Part shown: piece by piece, positions 42,159 through 51,107 of the stretch | Layout: each line of letters opens with the position of its first letter | How positions within the stretch are numbered: the first letter of the stretch is position 1 | DNA from: a virus | IMG/VR virus record: IMGVR_UViG_3300006752_000035 | Location: 1-54,590 of that record | Direction: 5' to 3' (one strand) | DNA length: 54,590 nt | Position numbers and translations under genes: made by a program | The notes under the pieces: model-generated | What the model saw: only the letters and a program-made list of their open reading frames with translations | What the model was told of the DNA's origin: nothing | The model's database searches: none

Positions 42159-43157
42159 ATGGCTGGTGCATTACAAGGGTTTGTTAGATCAGGAAACTTA
42201 ATTGAAAACACACAAGATAGATCGGCGCTAAACAACTTAGGCGAGGCGCCAATTGCTGATGATATTTCATTGTTTATTAACAATAACTCAAACGAATCAA
42301 TCTTAGAAATAAGTGCTAGTGAATACGATAGGATTAGCGGATTAGTTACTATTGTTAATACATCACAAGAATTAGCAAGACTACGAAGTGCAGTATTTAC
42401 TAATGCTGATCCAATACGTATTGAATATCTTGATGGTACAATTATTAAGCAAGCGTGTTTTGTTAGAGATAGTGACGGAGAAACACAGTTTGGATTTTCA
42501 AACAATGTTGAAGGCACTGACGATTTTACTTTTAGACCCGAAGCTGATTTTAGAGTTGTTCGATCAGATAAAGTTGTATTAGAAAACCTTACATTCTTAG
42601 GTGTAGAGCAATCTACCTCAAGTTTCAGCACTGGGTTAACTGATGGTAGTGGAGCAGATAGCGGGGGTGATTTTGGTATTACAGGTGATTATGCTTCAAA
42701 CTTTGAAGAAATTTATCAGTATCTTGATGTTGCGAAATACCAAGCAACAAGAAAATTTGTTAGCGATGAGGACGTTGCAACAGATGACAACTTTGAGCTA
42801 GAAGGTGTATTTACTATTAGAGATCCGGGCAATACTATTGTTGAAGAAGGTCTAAGTGCTGTAAGTCCGGGATTGTATATTACTAATCCGGAAAGTCCGT
42901 TATTTAATATTCAAAAGATCTTAGCATTCTCAGATACATTTAATCCTTGGGAGCAAGTTAATGACGGTACTTACGATTTACTACAGACTAGATCACTAAG
43001 TGTAACTGCCGGCGATTTAATACTCAATCAAGGTTTTGATGTACAGGGAGTTAGTACAATAAGTGCTACAGGTAATGTTGATAGTAATAACTTTACACAC
43101 AAAGTTCCGTTTAATCTAAACGGTGTAACATACTTCCTTTGTTTATCTAATACTTAA
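42159..43157 (+). CDS. Virion protein (332 aa), probable fibre-associated
   Basis: A 332-residue protein starting one base after the LRR gene. The N-terminus (GFVRSGNLIENTQDRSALNNLG) resembles the docking start of neighbouring virion proteins. The rest is Asp/Asn/Ser-rich beta structure with paired motifs (NPESPLFNIQ; GNVDSNNFTHKVPF). No enzyme motif. Its TAA and the stop of the convergent minus-strand gene overlap in a single TTAA palindrome (43154-43157). Confidence 0.72.
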   Translation: MAGALQGFVRSGNLIENTQDRSALNNLGEAPIADDISLFINNNSNESILEISASEYDRISGLVTIVNTSQELARLRSAVFTNADPIRIEYLDGTIIKQACFVRDSDGETQFGFSNNVEGTDDFTFRPEADFRVVRSDKVVLENLTFLGVEQSTSSFSTGLTDGSGADSGGDFGITGDYASNFEEIYQYLDVAKYQATRKFVSDEDVATDDNFELEGVFTIRDPGNTIVEEGLSAVSPGLYITNPESPLFNIQKILAFSDTFNPWEQVNDGTYDLLQTRSLSVTAGDLILNQGFDVQGVSTISATGNVDSNNFTHKVPFNLNGVTYFLCLSNT

Positions 43158-45484
43158 CTTCCATTAGTAGTACCTAAAATGTAAAACTGTGAATTCTGTA
43201 CTTTTACTGGAAATTTATCAGTGAAAGAAAATGTTCCTGAAGACGGAAGCTCTACAATATTGCTAGCCGATTGTACAGTAAAACTAAGTACCCTTAATAT
43301 AGGATCGTCATCATTTGGGTCAGTTGATCCAGCAAGTTTTAGACCTACTACTGAGCCGCCTCCGTCTGTTGTGCGCAGACCAGCTGGCGTTCCAATAAAC
43401 GGTGGTGCAGTATTTAACGGTATAACACACGCTTCTTTATTTTGTACAGTATTACTTGGACAAATTACAACTGTTGTACCAGCTACCATATCACCAATAG
43501 GATTACCATTAGCATCTGTTGAACGTATATTTTTACTTACTCTAATAGTATTAGCTGGATAGCCAGATGGATTTATTTCAGTAACAACTGTAAGTGTTCC
43601 AGGATCATATTGATCAACTGTTTCAATAAATGGACTACTTTGTATAACATTACCGATTCCTATATCGTCTACGTTATTAAGAGTTATATAGTCTTGTCCA
43701 CTTAGTGACGTAGCATTAACTTCTTTACCTATTACGCCTATACAATAATTATCAAGAGCATGATTACTTAAACCTACATCTCTATAGATATAGATTCTCT
43801 CAAGTGAGCTAATATTAAGATCAATGCTAGTTGTAAATTGTGTATTTCCTAATACCTCTGTTACACGTATGTAAACAGACCCACTATAAGTTTCTGTAAC
43901 AACAACATCGCCTACTCTTATATTAGCATTACTATTAACAGATACTGTATTGCCTGTACTTGTACAAAGATCACTTGCAGCATATCCTCGATGGTCAATA
44001 AATTTTATATCAAGAGAAGCATCTGATTCAGCCATATCTTTAACAATTACAATGCTATTCCTGGCAATATCAATAACTTCTGACACAGCGTCTGGTAAAC
44101 TATTAGCAAATACAATGTTTCCGATTTCAATATCATCAGTATACGGAGAAGTAGTAGATACCGATAGTACTTCACTATCTTCTAAAGTGCTATATCTATA
44201 CTCTGCTCTTAAGATATCAGCATAAACTAGTGGCGGTGTATAACGCATAGCAAGAGGAGAAATACTAGCAAACTCATTATACTGAGTACTGTTGATAGGA
44301 TCTTCAGGTCCTATTATTCCGCCGCCTGCTAATAGTCTTTTATCATAGAATCCTTTAAAACTATCGTCGGTATTAATCTCGCCAACTTCTGTATACAAAT
44401 ACCAGTATGGAAAACTGCCGCTGCCTGGTCTTTGTAGGGTTGATAAATTAGCATCCAACACTTTGTTAAAATAATTTGTTTCCTCACCGGGCCACCATAA
44501 CGTTATTCTAATTTTTCTTGGGACATACTTCTCTAGATTAGTTAATGGTATGGTTAATCTATATTCTTCGCCGCCTATATTTTCTGCGTTACTAAGGTCT
44601 AATCTTGAATCTTCAGGTAAAGTTACATTTTGATTTAAAAACATAGCATTACTGCCTGCGCTGTTGACATATAACCCTGCTTCAATTTCGGTTTGTAGTA
44701 TTGCTGCACCGTTGTTGTCGAACGCAGCAGTAACTTTGTCGCCGTTTGCTACAGTTTTCGCTTCTTGCCTAGTAAGGTTAACTCTATCATCATCACTAGT
44801 TCCGTCTGTTGCAAAAACTCTTCTTTCTTGTTTATACACATTTTTTTTAATTTCGTAAGTGCCTTCTGCATTTCCAAATTCAAGAATAAAAAGACCAGTT
44901 ACTCCGACATTAATTGTTGATGTACCGCTCGAGTCAGGTACATAAAAGCCCTCCCATTGTATAGCACCATTAGCACCATCTAGGCCTTCGTCTAGTTTGT
45001 TTGAAAATTCAAACAATCCAGTAGTCCAGTATTTCTTACGTACATTTGGGTTTCCAAATACTACATCTGATCCTCTAGAGTTGATATTTAAATTATCGTT
45101 AATTTGATCCCATTCATAAAAATCAGCAAATAGACCATCACCACCATTAAAGAACGGTGGATCACTAGTAGTAGCAGTAATAGTATCTAACTGATTCTTA
45201 ACTGTAATAAGAGGTATTGCTACTTCTTCTACAATTTCTGATGTTTCCGGATCTAGATATGCATTTTTTACTGCTAAGTTTGCCATCTTTCCTATATCAG
45301 CATTTGTTACTGTTGAATTTGCAATACCCTTAATAGCATCTAAATCTCCCCCACCGAAGGTCTGTCCTTCGTCAGTAACAACAAGGTTGTTAAGTAAGTT
45401 GTTTAATGCATCTTCAGGGTTATTTACGTCTGCAAGATTTAGGTCTCGTCTAAGCCCTATATTGTTAAATGATGGTCGTGCCAT
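43154..45484 (-). CDS. Virion protein on the minus strand, PA14-like segment (776 aa)
   Basis: A 776-residue structural protein encoded against the direction of all its virion neighbours. The N-terminus (NIGLRRDLNLADVNNPEDALNNLL) matches the LRR protein's start. Residues about 110-210 (GLFADFYEWDQ...GAIQWEGFYVPDSSG...VTGLFILEFGN) follow the order of a PA14-like carbohydrate-binding beta-barrel. Later parts are repeated beta segments. AGGAGAG precedes the ATG, and the palindromic late promoter at 45504 supplies a minus-strand start. It is intact and in good codon use, so the inversion looks functional. Confidence 0.8.
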   Translation of the reverse strand: MARPSFNNIGLRRDLNLADVNNPEDALNNLLNNLVVTDEGQTFGGGDLDAIKGIANSTVTNADIGKMANLAVKNAYLDPETSEIVEEVAIPLITVKNQLDTITATTSDPPFFNGGDGLFADFYEWDQINDNLNINSRGSDVVFGNPNVRKKYWTTGLFEFSNKLDEGLDGANGAIQWEGFYVPDSSGTSTINVGVTGLFILEFGNAEGTYEIKKNVYKQERRVFATDGTSDDDRVNLTRQEAKTVANGDKVTAAFDNNGAAILQTEIEAGLYVNSAGSNAMFLNQNVTLPEDSRLDLSNAENIGGEEYRLTIPLTNLEKYVPRKIRITLWWPGEETNYFNKVLDANLSTLQRPGSGSFPYWYLYTEVGEINTDDSFKGFYDKRLLAGGGIIGPEDPINSTQYNEFASISPLAMRYTPPLVYADILRAEYRYSTLEDSEVLSVSTTSPYTDDIEIGNIVFANSLPDAVSEVIDIARNSIVIVKDMAESDASLDIKFIDHRGYAASDLCTSTGNTVSVNSNANIRVGDVVVTETYSGSVYIRVTEVLGNTQFTTSIDLNISSLERIYIYRDVGLSNHALDNYCIGVIGKEVNATSLSGQDYITLNNVDDIGIGNVIQSSPFIETVDQYDPGTLTVVTEINPSGYPANTIRVSKNIRSTDANGNPIGDMVAGTTVVICPSNTVQNKEACVIPLNTAPPFIGTPAGLRTTDGGGSVVGLKLAGSTDPNDDDPILRVLSFTVQSASNIVELPSSGTFSFTDKFPVKVQNSQFYILGTTNGS

Positions 45485-45503
45485 GAATCTCTCCTGTATA
45501 AAC

Positions 45504-45522
45504 TATTTATCTTAGATAAATA
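45504..45522. promoter_or_regulatory. Palindromic divergent late promoter
   Basis: TATTTATCTTAGATAAATA is an inverted repeat of nine bases around one central base. Each strand carries GATAAATA. The leaders on both sides are short and end in good ribosome sites (AGGAGAG on minus, AGGAAG on plus) for the 776-aa and 227-aa virion genes. Confidence 0.7.
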
Positions 45523-45546
45523 CATATAACAAATAGGAAGAAGTCC

Positions 45547-46230
45547 ATGGCAATAGAATTAATTAACATTGGTAGAATAGCAAACGACGGTACTGGAGAC
45601 GATTTGCGTGAAGCCTTTACTAAAGTCAATCGTAGTTTAGAAGACCTAGATTTACGTATTGATGATAATACTGAAGGTTTAAATGTAGGCGCAGGCGCTG
45701 AAGTTTTTAAACGAAGAAATGGGTATGACTTAGAATTTAGAACTATTGTAAGTGGTGCTAATGCGGTAGTTACCGAAAATACTAATACAGTTACAGTAGC
45801 AGTTGATCCAACTCTTGCTGACAGAGATGTAATTGCAGATGCAGGCGCAATGACAGTACCTGCAAGGCAAGGTATTAGAGTTATGGGTGAACAGGGTATT
45901 ACAACATCAGTAGACCAAGCAAGTAATTCACTTTTAATATCAGGAAATGCTTCATTATCAACAGATACAAATCCTACGCTGACTTCGACACTAAACGGTA
46001 ACCAAAACGATATTGTAAATATTGATCTTATGACAGCAAATAATGTTGCTTCGTTAGTACATAATATTGATATTAGAGATCATGAAGGTTTTTTCGAAGA
46101 TTTTGATCTCGGAGAGGTAAGGGGAGCAGGCATTAGGTCATTCCTTGACTACTTTAGATATTATATTGATATCGAGTTTGGAACAGTAGATAACCCAATA
46201 GGGCCAGACTTAGACTTTGGCGCATTTTAA
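45547..46230 (+). CDS. Virion protein with shared docking N-terminus (227 aa)
   Basis: A 227-residue protein. IGRIANDGTGDDLREAFTKVNRSLEDLDLRI at the start (given here as the shared block) matches the N-terminus of the 3068-aa protein and, less closely, the protein at 49690. Such short forms look like a docking module with a small beta-rich body (FRTIVSGANAVVTENTNTV) and an acidic C-terminus. It is probably a short fibre or connector. AGGAAGAAG precedes the ATG. Confidence 0.75.
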   Translation: MAIELINIGRIANDGTGDDLREAFTKVNRSLEDLDLRIDDNTEGLNVGAGAEVFKRRNGYDLEFRTIVSGANAVVTENTNTVTVAVDPTLADRDVIADAGAMTVPARQGIRVMGEQGITTSVDQASNSLLISGNASLSTDTNPTLTSTLNGNQNDIVNIDLMTANNVASLVHNIDIRDHEGFFEDFDLGEVRGAGIRSFLDYFRYYIDIEFGTVDNPIGPDLDFGAF

Positions 46231-46264
46231 ACCTAGGTTGTCTATCTAAAAGGAAAAAGTTTAT

Positions 46265-49200
46265 ATGGTAAATCTTTGGAACGTACCTAACAATCACACT
46301 ATAACACTTGCTGAAAGAATTAGACTAGATCCGGGTGATTTAACATTACCTGTATTACCAGAAACAACTAGTATATCAGTAATTGCAGGTAAACTGCCCA
46401 GCGGGTTAAGAGTTGAAGGTCTTGACATTAGAGGAACACCATTTGAAGAAGCAACTACTACTGAATATAAAATAGTATTTAGAGCATCTAGTCCAAATGG
46501 ATTTACTGATCGTACTATTATATTTTTAGTAGGAGACGAAGACGAACCGTTTTGGGTTACTAATCCAGACTTACTAGCAGTAGGTAGAGGTAATAGTTAT
46601 TTTATTCTTGATAATGAATTTATTGATTATCAATTAATAGCACAAGATCCAGATGTTAGTGCAGGACAACCATTAGAGTATTATGTGCGTCCAGGAGACG
46701 GCAATCTTCCTCCAGGAATTGAACTTACAAAAGAAGGAAGACTAGTTGGTGTAGTTGAGCCTTTACTAGCACTAGATAAACGTGCTGAATCAGGTGGCTG
46801 GGATACATCACCGTACGATGTATATCCGTCAGACTTTGCTATAAAAAGTGATAATGGTTGGGATAGTTTCTTTTACGATACATTTACTTTTGACTTCAAT
46901 TATAAAGCACAGACACCAAAAAAATTAAATAGATATTATGAGTTTAGAGTAACAGTTAATGACGGTTATACTCAAACTCCTCCGCAGCGTATATTTAGAA
47001 TATATGTAGTAGGCGATGATTTTTTACGTTCAGACAACTCCATACTAAAAGTTTCAACAGGTATTTTTAGAGCTGATAACACAAACGTTAGACAACCTGT
47101 ATGGTTAACACCTGCAGACTTAGGCTACAAACGTGCTAATAATAATATTATGATATACTTAGATGTATATGATTCTAATACATTAGACGGTAAAGTACTA
47201 TATAATTTAGAAGATTTTAATGATGACGGTACTCCAAGTGTTATTCCGCCAGGAACAAAGATTGATACTATATCAGGAGAAATTGGCGGCACTATAGGAT
47301 ACCAACCTGCAATAACAAAAGAATATAAATTTACAGTAAATGCAACTAGATTTTCACTTGATATAGACTATGCGTTTGTTACTGGTACAATTTACGAAGA
47401 CGTAATGTCTGGTAATAGATCGTTTCAAATTTATAAACTTCCGTTAACTGTACAAGATGGAATAACACTTAATGACGGAATTGAAGATCTTGCTGTCCTA
47501 CGAGGATTAAGATTATCAATAGAAGGTCGATCGTATCAAGTTGAAGCAGTTGATGGAACAAATGAAGACTTTGATATCATAACACTTACTACACCTTTAG
47601 AATCTAAAATTGAATTTGTAGTAGCTGAAGCACAGTCATTAGAAACATACTATGTGTATGCTGAACGTATAAACTTTATTGCAGCTCAAAACTTTATAGG
47701 TAAAACACTACGTTTTGCTCCAGGAAATAGTGGCGAAAGATATAGTGTAAAACAAATTATAGATTATGTAGAGTGGGAAATAAGAAGTCCTAGTAGTAGT
47801 ATTGAGATTAATCTTGCAGCCGCAGATGTATCTCCATTAATAGGAGGCCTTGTTGAATCAAGACCGGATAAGATTAGAAGAGTATTTAAATTAAATGATG
47901 ACAATACTTTAGATCCTTGGCCAGTATCTGTAACTGCTGCTGATGCAGACCTTATAAGATTTAAAGCCCCTAAGAGCTTACTTACAAGCGAATATAAGAT
48001 CAAAGATATATTTGTTCCAGCATCAGATGGTGAAGACGATTTAAAATTTACACTAATTAGCGACGATCTTAGTGTTGTTAAGTTTAACGAAAACTTCCAA
48101 AACGGACGACAATGGAACGTAGGACAACGTGTAGGACTAGCATTATTTTCAGATGACTTCTTTGAGAAATCAATTGTTAGTACAGCAAATACCGATATAA
48201 CAAATCCTGCTACTGCTAAAACATTTAGTCTAAAAATACTTGGAGAAGTTGATAGTACAATTGAATGGTTATCTCCAGCAGACTTAGGTACAATTACAGC
48301 AAACTTTATTAGTACTCTTAGAGTTGTTGCAGCAACAACAGTTCCTGATGCAAGATTAGTTTATACACTAGAAAGCGGATCTTTGCCTAATGGATTAACA
48401 CTTGCTTATAATGGTGAAATTATTGGTAAAGTGTCGCAGTTTGGTACTTTAGACAACTTAGGCTTAACAACGTTTGACAGTGCTGATTTTTCATTAGACG
48501 ACAGTAGTACTAGTATTGATAGACGTAAGCGATTTACTATTAAAGCAGCAGATAGATTTGGATACAGTGCAATTACACAGGAGTTTACTGTCTTAATTAA
48601 CGATGAAGACGATACACTATATAGTAACTTGTATATGCGTCCTATGTTAGCACCTTCAATGCGAGATCAGTATAGAAGATTTATTAGTAATCCTCTTATA
48701 TTTCCTCCTAATACAATATATAGAGCTGCTGACAAGAACTTTGGTATACAACCAACAATTAACATGCTGGCATATGCAGGTATCGAAACTAAACAAATAG
48801 ACGAATTTGTTGCTGCTACTGCTAAAAATCATAGACGTAAACAGTATCAAACTGGTGCTGTAAAAGTTGCTAAGGCTAAAGAGCCAGGAACAACTGATGT
48901 AGTATACGAGGTTGTATATTTAGAAGTAATTGATCCTCAAGAACCTAAACAAGGAAAAGTGTCAGAGTTTGTAGTAGCAACTCCAGATCCAGCAATAACT
49001 GTTGACAGTGTAGGTATTGAAGCTAAAGATGATAGTACTGCACAAGACACTGGTGCTAATACTGTTCCAGTCGACGGAAGATTTAGGGACCAATACGTTG
49101 TAGTAGATGGCAACGAGTCAATGACAGTTAGAACACGAGATGGAACGCCTTTACAGCAACTTATTGACAACGACGATATTGATATTACACTACGAGACGG

Positions 49201-49654
49201 AACAACAGAAGTAAACATTGATGTTGATATTTCAGATGCTGAGCCGCTTAGACAGAGATTTAGAGATACTATTTCTAATAATGTTAAAGCAGATACTGAT
49301 GCTGTAATATTAAATTCATCAAACGAATTAAGATACTTTATTAGTAACATTACTAATATGCGAGAAAAACTAGAACAAGTAGGAAAAAGTCAAAATAAAT
49401 TTTTACCGTTGTGGATGAGAACTCCTCAAGATAATACAATACAAGAATTAGGTTATACATTAGCTATACCGTTAGCGTATTGTAAAGAAGGACAAGCAGA
49501 GCAAGTAAAACTTAATATTCAAAATGCCTTGAAAAAAGGTGAATTTGACTTTAAACAATTAAATTTAGATATTGATAGATATGTATTAGATAGCGCCATA
49601 GGTATAAACGAAGAGCGTTACATAGTGTTTCATAATTATATCTTTAATGTTTAA
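46265..49654 (+). CDS. Large virion protein with Ig-like (He_PIG/cadherin-like) repeats (1129 aa)
   Basis: A 1129-residue structural protein. At least three copies of the LPxGLxLxxxGxIxG motif of putative Ig/cadherin-like domains are visible: LPSGLRVEGLDIRGTP near residue 42, LPPGIELTKEGRLVGV near 148, and LPNGLTLAYNGEIIGK near 706, each followed by a strand-rich tail (TTEYKIVFRASSPNG). A weaker copy lies near 330. The C-terminal 350 residues are a different, more helical domain ending NEERYIVFHNYIF. It is probably a baseplate or tail surface protein with adhesive Ig domains. The AAGGAAAAAG ribosome site is 13 bases upstream. Confidence 0.83.
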   Translation: MVNLWNVPNNHTITLAERIRLDPGDLTLPVLPETTSISVIAGKLPSGLRVEGLDIRGTPFEEATTTEYKIVFRASSPNGFTDRTIIFLVGDEDEPFWVTNPDLLAVGRGNSYFILDNEFIDYQLIAQDPDVSAGQPLEYYVRPGDGNLPPGIELTKEGRLVGVVEPLLALDKRAESGGWDTSPYDVYPSDFAIKSDNGWDSFFYDTFTFDFNYKAQTPKKLNRYYEFRVTVNDGYTQTPPQRIFRIYVVGDDFLRSDNSILKVSTGIFRADNTNVRQPVWLTPADLGYKRANNNIMIYLDVYDSNTLDGKVLYNLEDFNDDGTPSVIPPGTKIDTISGEIGGTIGYQPAITKEYKFTVNATRFSLDIDYAFVTGTIYEDVMSGNRSFQIYKLPLTVQDGITLNDGIEDLAVLRGLRLSIEGRSYQVEAVDGTNEDFDIITLTTPLESKIEFVVAEAQSLETYYVYAERINFIAAQNFIGKTLRFAPGNSGERYSVKQIIDYVEWEIRSPSSSIEINLAAADVSPLIGGLVESRPDKIRRVFKLNDDNTLDPWPVSVTAADADLIRFKAPKSLLTSEYKIKDIFVPASDGEDDLKFTLISDDLSVVKFNENFQNGRQWNVGQRVGLALFSDDFFEKSIVSTANTDITNPATAKTFSLKILGEVDSTIEWLSPADLGTITANFISTLRVVAATTVPDARLVYTLESGSLPNGLTLAYNGEIIGKVSQFGTLDNLGLTTFDSADFSLDDSSTSIDRRKRFTIKAADRFGYSAITQEFTVLINDEDDTLYSNLYMRPMLAPSMRDQYRRFISNPLIFPPNTIYRAADKNFGIQPTINMLAYAGIETKQIDEFVAATAKNHRRKQYQTGAVKVAKAKEPGTTDVVYEVVYLEVIDPQEPKQGKVSEFVVATPDPAITVDSVGIEAKDDSTAQDTGANTVPVDGRFRDQYVVVDGNESMTVRTRDGTPLQQLIDNDDIDITLRDGTTEVNIDVDISDAEPLRQRFRDTISNNVKADTDAVILNSSNELRYFISNITNMREKLEQVGKSQNKFLPLWMRTPQDNTIQELGYTLAIPLAYCKEGQAEQVKLNIQNALKKGEFDFKQLNLDIDRYVLDSAIGINEERYIVFHNYIFNV

Positions 49655-49659
49655 ATACG

Positions 49660-49667
49660 CTAAATAA
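49660..49667 (+). promoter_or_regulatory. Candidate late promoter (CTAAATAA)
   Basis: CTAAATAATAC lies just after the stop of the previous gene, 23 bases before the ATG at 49690, with GGAGAAG between. A second TTAAATAC sits nine bases earlier. Confidence 0.45.
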
Positions 49668-49689
49668 TACATAATGGAGAAGATACAAA

Positions 49690-50301
49690 ATGGCCAGTAA
49701 CATTACAAGTTTAACAATAGATAACGAATATCCTGTGGCAGGCGTCGATAACGATAGCCAAGGATTTCGCGATAACTTTACAATTATTAAAGATAGTTTA
49801 GCAGCAGCAAAAGCTGAAGTTGAAGATTTACAAACAAAAGTACTTTTAAAATCTGCACTAACAGGCGACGATACTTTACTAGAAGACATTAACAACATGT
49901 CCGGCGGTACTATATCACAAGTTAATGTATTACAAGGTACCGAAACAGTACTAGTTAGTGACGGCGTTTCATCTCCACAAAACATTAGTTTTGGAAACGG
50001 ACACTACCAAGCAGTATCATTAACAGGCGACATTACACTTACACTTTCAGAATGGCCAGACGAAGGGTATGCTAAAATGCGCATTGAATTATCAAGTGAT
50101 TCGGCTTCAACAAGAACCATTACACTATTAAGTGAAAACTCCGGAGAGTTTAAAGTATTAGCATCAGACAGTTGGGCGCAGGTAACTGCTAGTTCACTGG
50201 AAGTTACCGTACCAAATTCAACTGATCCAGTAATTATCGACTTTTGGACACGAGACGGTGGTAACAAAGTGTTTAGTAAGCTACTTGGACAGTTTACATA
50301 A
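49690..50301 (+). CDS. Small virion protein with coiled-coil N-terminus (203 aa)
   Basis: A 203-residue protein. YPVAGVDNDSQGFRDNFTIIKDSLAAAKAEV is a variant of the DGTGDxxREAFxKVN docking block found at 17266 and 45547, extended by a short coiled coil. The remaining 130 residues are a beta-rich domain (GHYQAVSLTGDITLTLSEWP) with no enzyme motif. It resembles conserved small virion proteins of T4-like marine phages. It is the last structural gene of the cluster. Confidence 0.75.
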   Translation: MASNITSLTIDNEYPVAGVDNDSQGFRDNFTIIKDSLAAAKAEVEDLQTKVLLKSALTGDDTLLEDINNMSGGTISQVNVLQGTETVLVSDGVSSPQNISFGNGHYQAVSLTGDITLTLSEWPDEGYAKMRIELSSDSASTRTITLLSENSGEFKVLASDSWAQVTASSLEVTVPNSTDPVIIDFWTRDGGNKVFSKLLGQFT

Positions 50302-50303
50302 TA

Positions 50304-50537
50304 ATGTTTAACCCGCTTGTTGATAGTTTAACTGATTTAAGTGACAGCGATTTAGAACAAAAAACCATTGAGCTAAGTCGCAAATACTGGATGACCAGCA
50401 ACCCACAATTACAATCCCAAATAAATACTATTCTGTTTATGTATCAGGACGAACTTAGCGCACGTAGAGCACAATCAATGCAAAAAAGTTCCGATGATCA
50501 GCAAAATGGACTTGACAATTTAATCAATATCAGTTAA
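50304..50537 (+). CDS. Conserved small helical phage protein (77 aa)
   Basis: A 77-residue helical protein (FNPLVDSLTDLSDSDLEQK...LSRKYWMTSNPQLQSQI). The LSDxDLExK-x-ELxxKY-x-NPQLQ pattern is one I know from unnamed proteins of T4-like marine phages. It starts two bases after the virion gene. The end contains the -35 box of the promoter at 50512. A role in assembly or regulation is open. Confidence 0.65.
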   Translation: MFNPLVDSLTDLSDSDLEQKTIELSRKYWMTSNPQLQSQINTILFMYQDELSARRAQSMQKSSDDQQNGLDNLINIS

Positions 50538-50540
50538 AAT
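50512..50540 (+). promoter_or_regulatory. Sigma-70-type promoter
   Basis: TTGACA (50512-50517), 17 bp, TAAAAT (50535-50540). The predicted start (about 50547) coincides with the first ATG of the DnaE-like gene, so the transcript would be leaderless or use the ATG at 50556. Confidence 0.6.
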
Positions 50541-50546
50541 AACTGT

Positions 50547-51077
50547 ATGCTTATGAAAACAGACGAACTCGGTATCCCACGATTTACAAATAAAGACTTA
50601 GTTGATATGATCTATTCAGGTCATGTTGACAAGTGTCATGTAGTATTGTGTGAACAATCAGACGATGTAGACAAGTTTAATGCTGTTATGGAAGAACAGG
50701 GTTTTGACACGCTACAGAAGTATATTCCATTAGATGTAGATCAAAAGACTTTTGACGGTGTATGTCAAAGTGAATGGTTTATGCCTGATGAATACAAAGA
50801 CATTAATGTATACAAATATGTACTAGGTAAAGCAGAAACACCCTGCCCACAACACGTACAAGATCGTATATGGGAAGAACTACAAGAATATAAAAAACGT
50901 GATATGCATAACTTATTACGCTATATGATCTATCTTGTAGACTTTATGCGTGAGAATGATATTGTTTGGGGAGTAGGCAGAGGATCAAGTGTTGCTAGTT
51001 ATGTACTATATTTAATAGGTGTACATAAGATAAATTCAATCCAGTTTGACCTGGATTGGCGTGAGTTCCTTAGATAA
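50547..51077 (+). CDS. DnaE-fragment protein (DNA polymerase III alpha-like, truncated)
   Basis: A 176-residue protein. The C-terminal 38 residues match the start of the bacterial DnaE palm: WGVGRGSSVASYVLYLIGVHK followed by FDLDWREFLR, like GPGRGSGAGSLVAYALxIT...FERFLN in E. coli DnaE (block shown in parts). The protein stops just before the catalytic PDFDxD aspartates, so it cannot be a polymerase by itself. The N-terminal 110 residues include TNKDLVDMIYSG and a Cys/His-containing section, and have a finger-like helical end. It may bind nucleotide or act as a decoy or accessory. The start may be 50547 or 50556. Confidence 0.7.
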   Translation: MLMKTDELGIPRFTNKDLVDMIYSGHVDKCHVVLCEQSDDVDKFNAVMEEQGFDTLQKYIPLDVDQKTFDGVCQSEWFMPDEYKDINVYKYVLGKAETPCPQHVQDRIWEELQEYKKRDMHNLLRYMIYLVDFMRENDIVWGVGRGSSVASYVLYLIGVHKINSIQFDLDWREFLR

Positions 51078-51080
51078 ATA
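51073..51080 (+). promoter_or_regulatory. Candidate late promoter (GATAAATA)
   Basis: TTAGATAAATACGTA overlaps the stop of the DnaE-like gene and nearly repeats the plus-strand half of the site at 45513. The leader has TTAGGAGAAT before the ATG at 51108. It would drive the 138-aa, co-chaperonin and MazG genes. Confidence 0.6.
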
Positions 51081-51107
51081 CGTACATAATTCATTAGGAG
51101 AATTAAT

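Noticed and set aside
42125-42631. A 168-codon minus-strand frame across the junction of two virion genes
   Set aside because: It runs opposite two well-supported genes with good starts and has no motif or ribosome site of its own.
43154-45484. The inverted 776-aa gene as an assembly error
   Set aside because: It has its own ribosome site and promoter half-site, and its flanks read smoothly into both neighbours; a false inversion would not create a functional divergent promoter.
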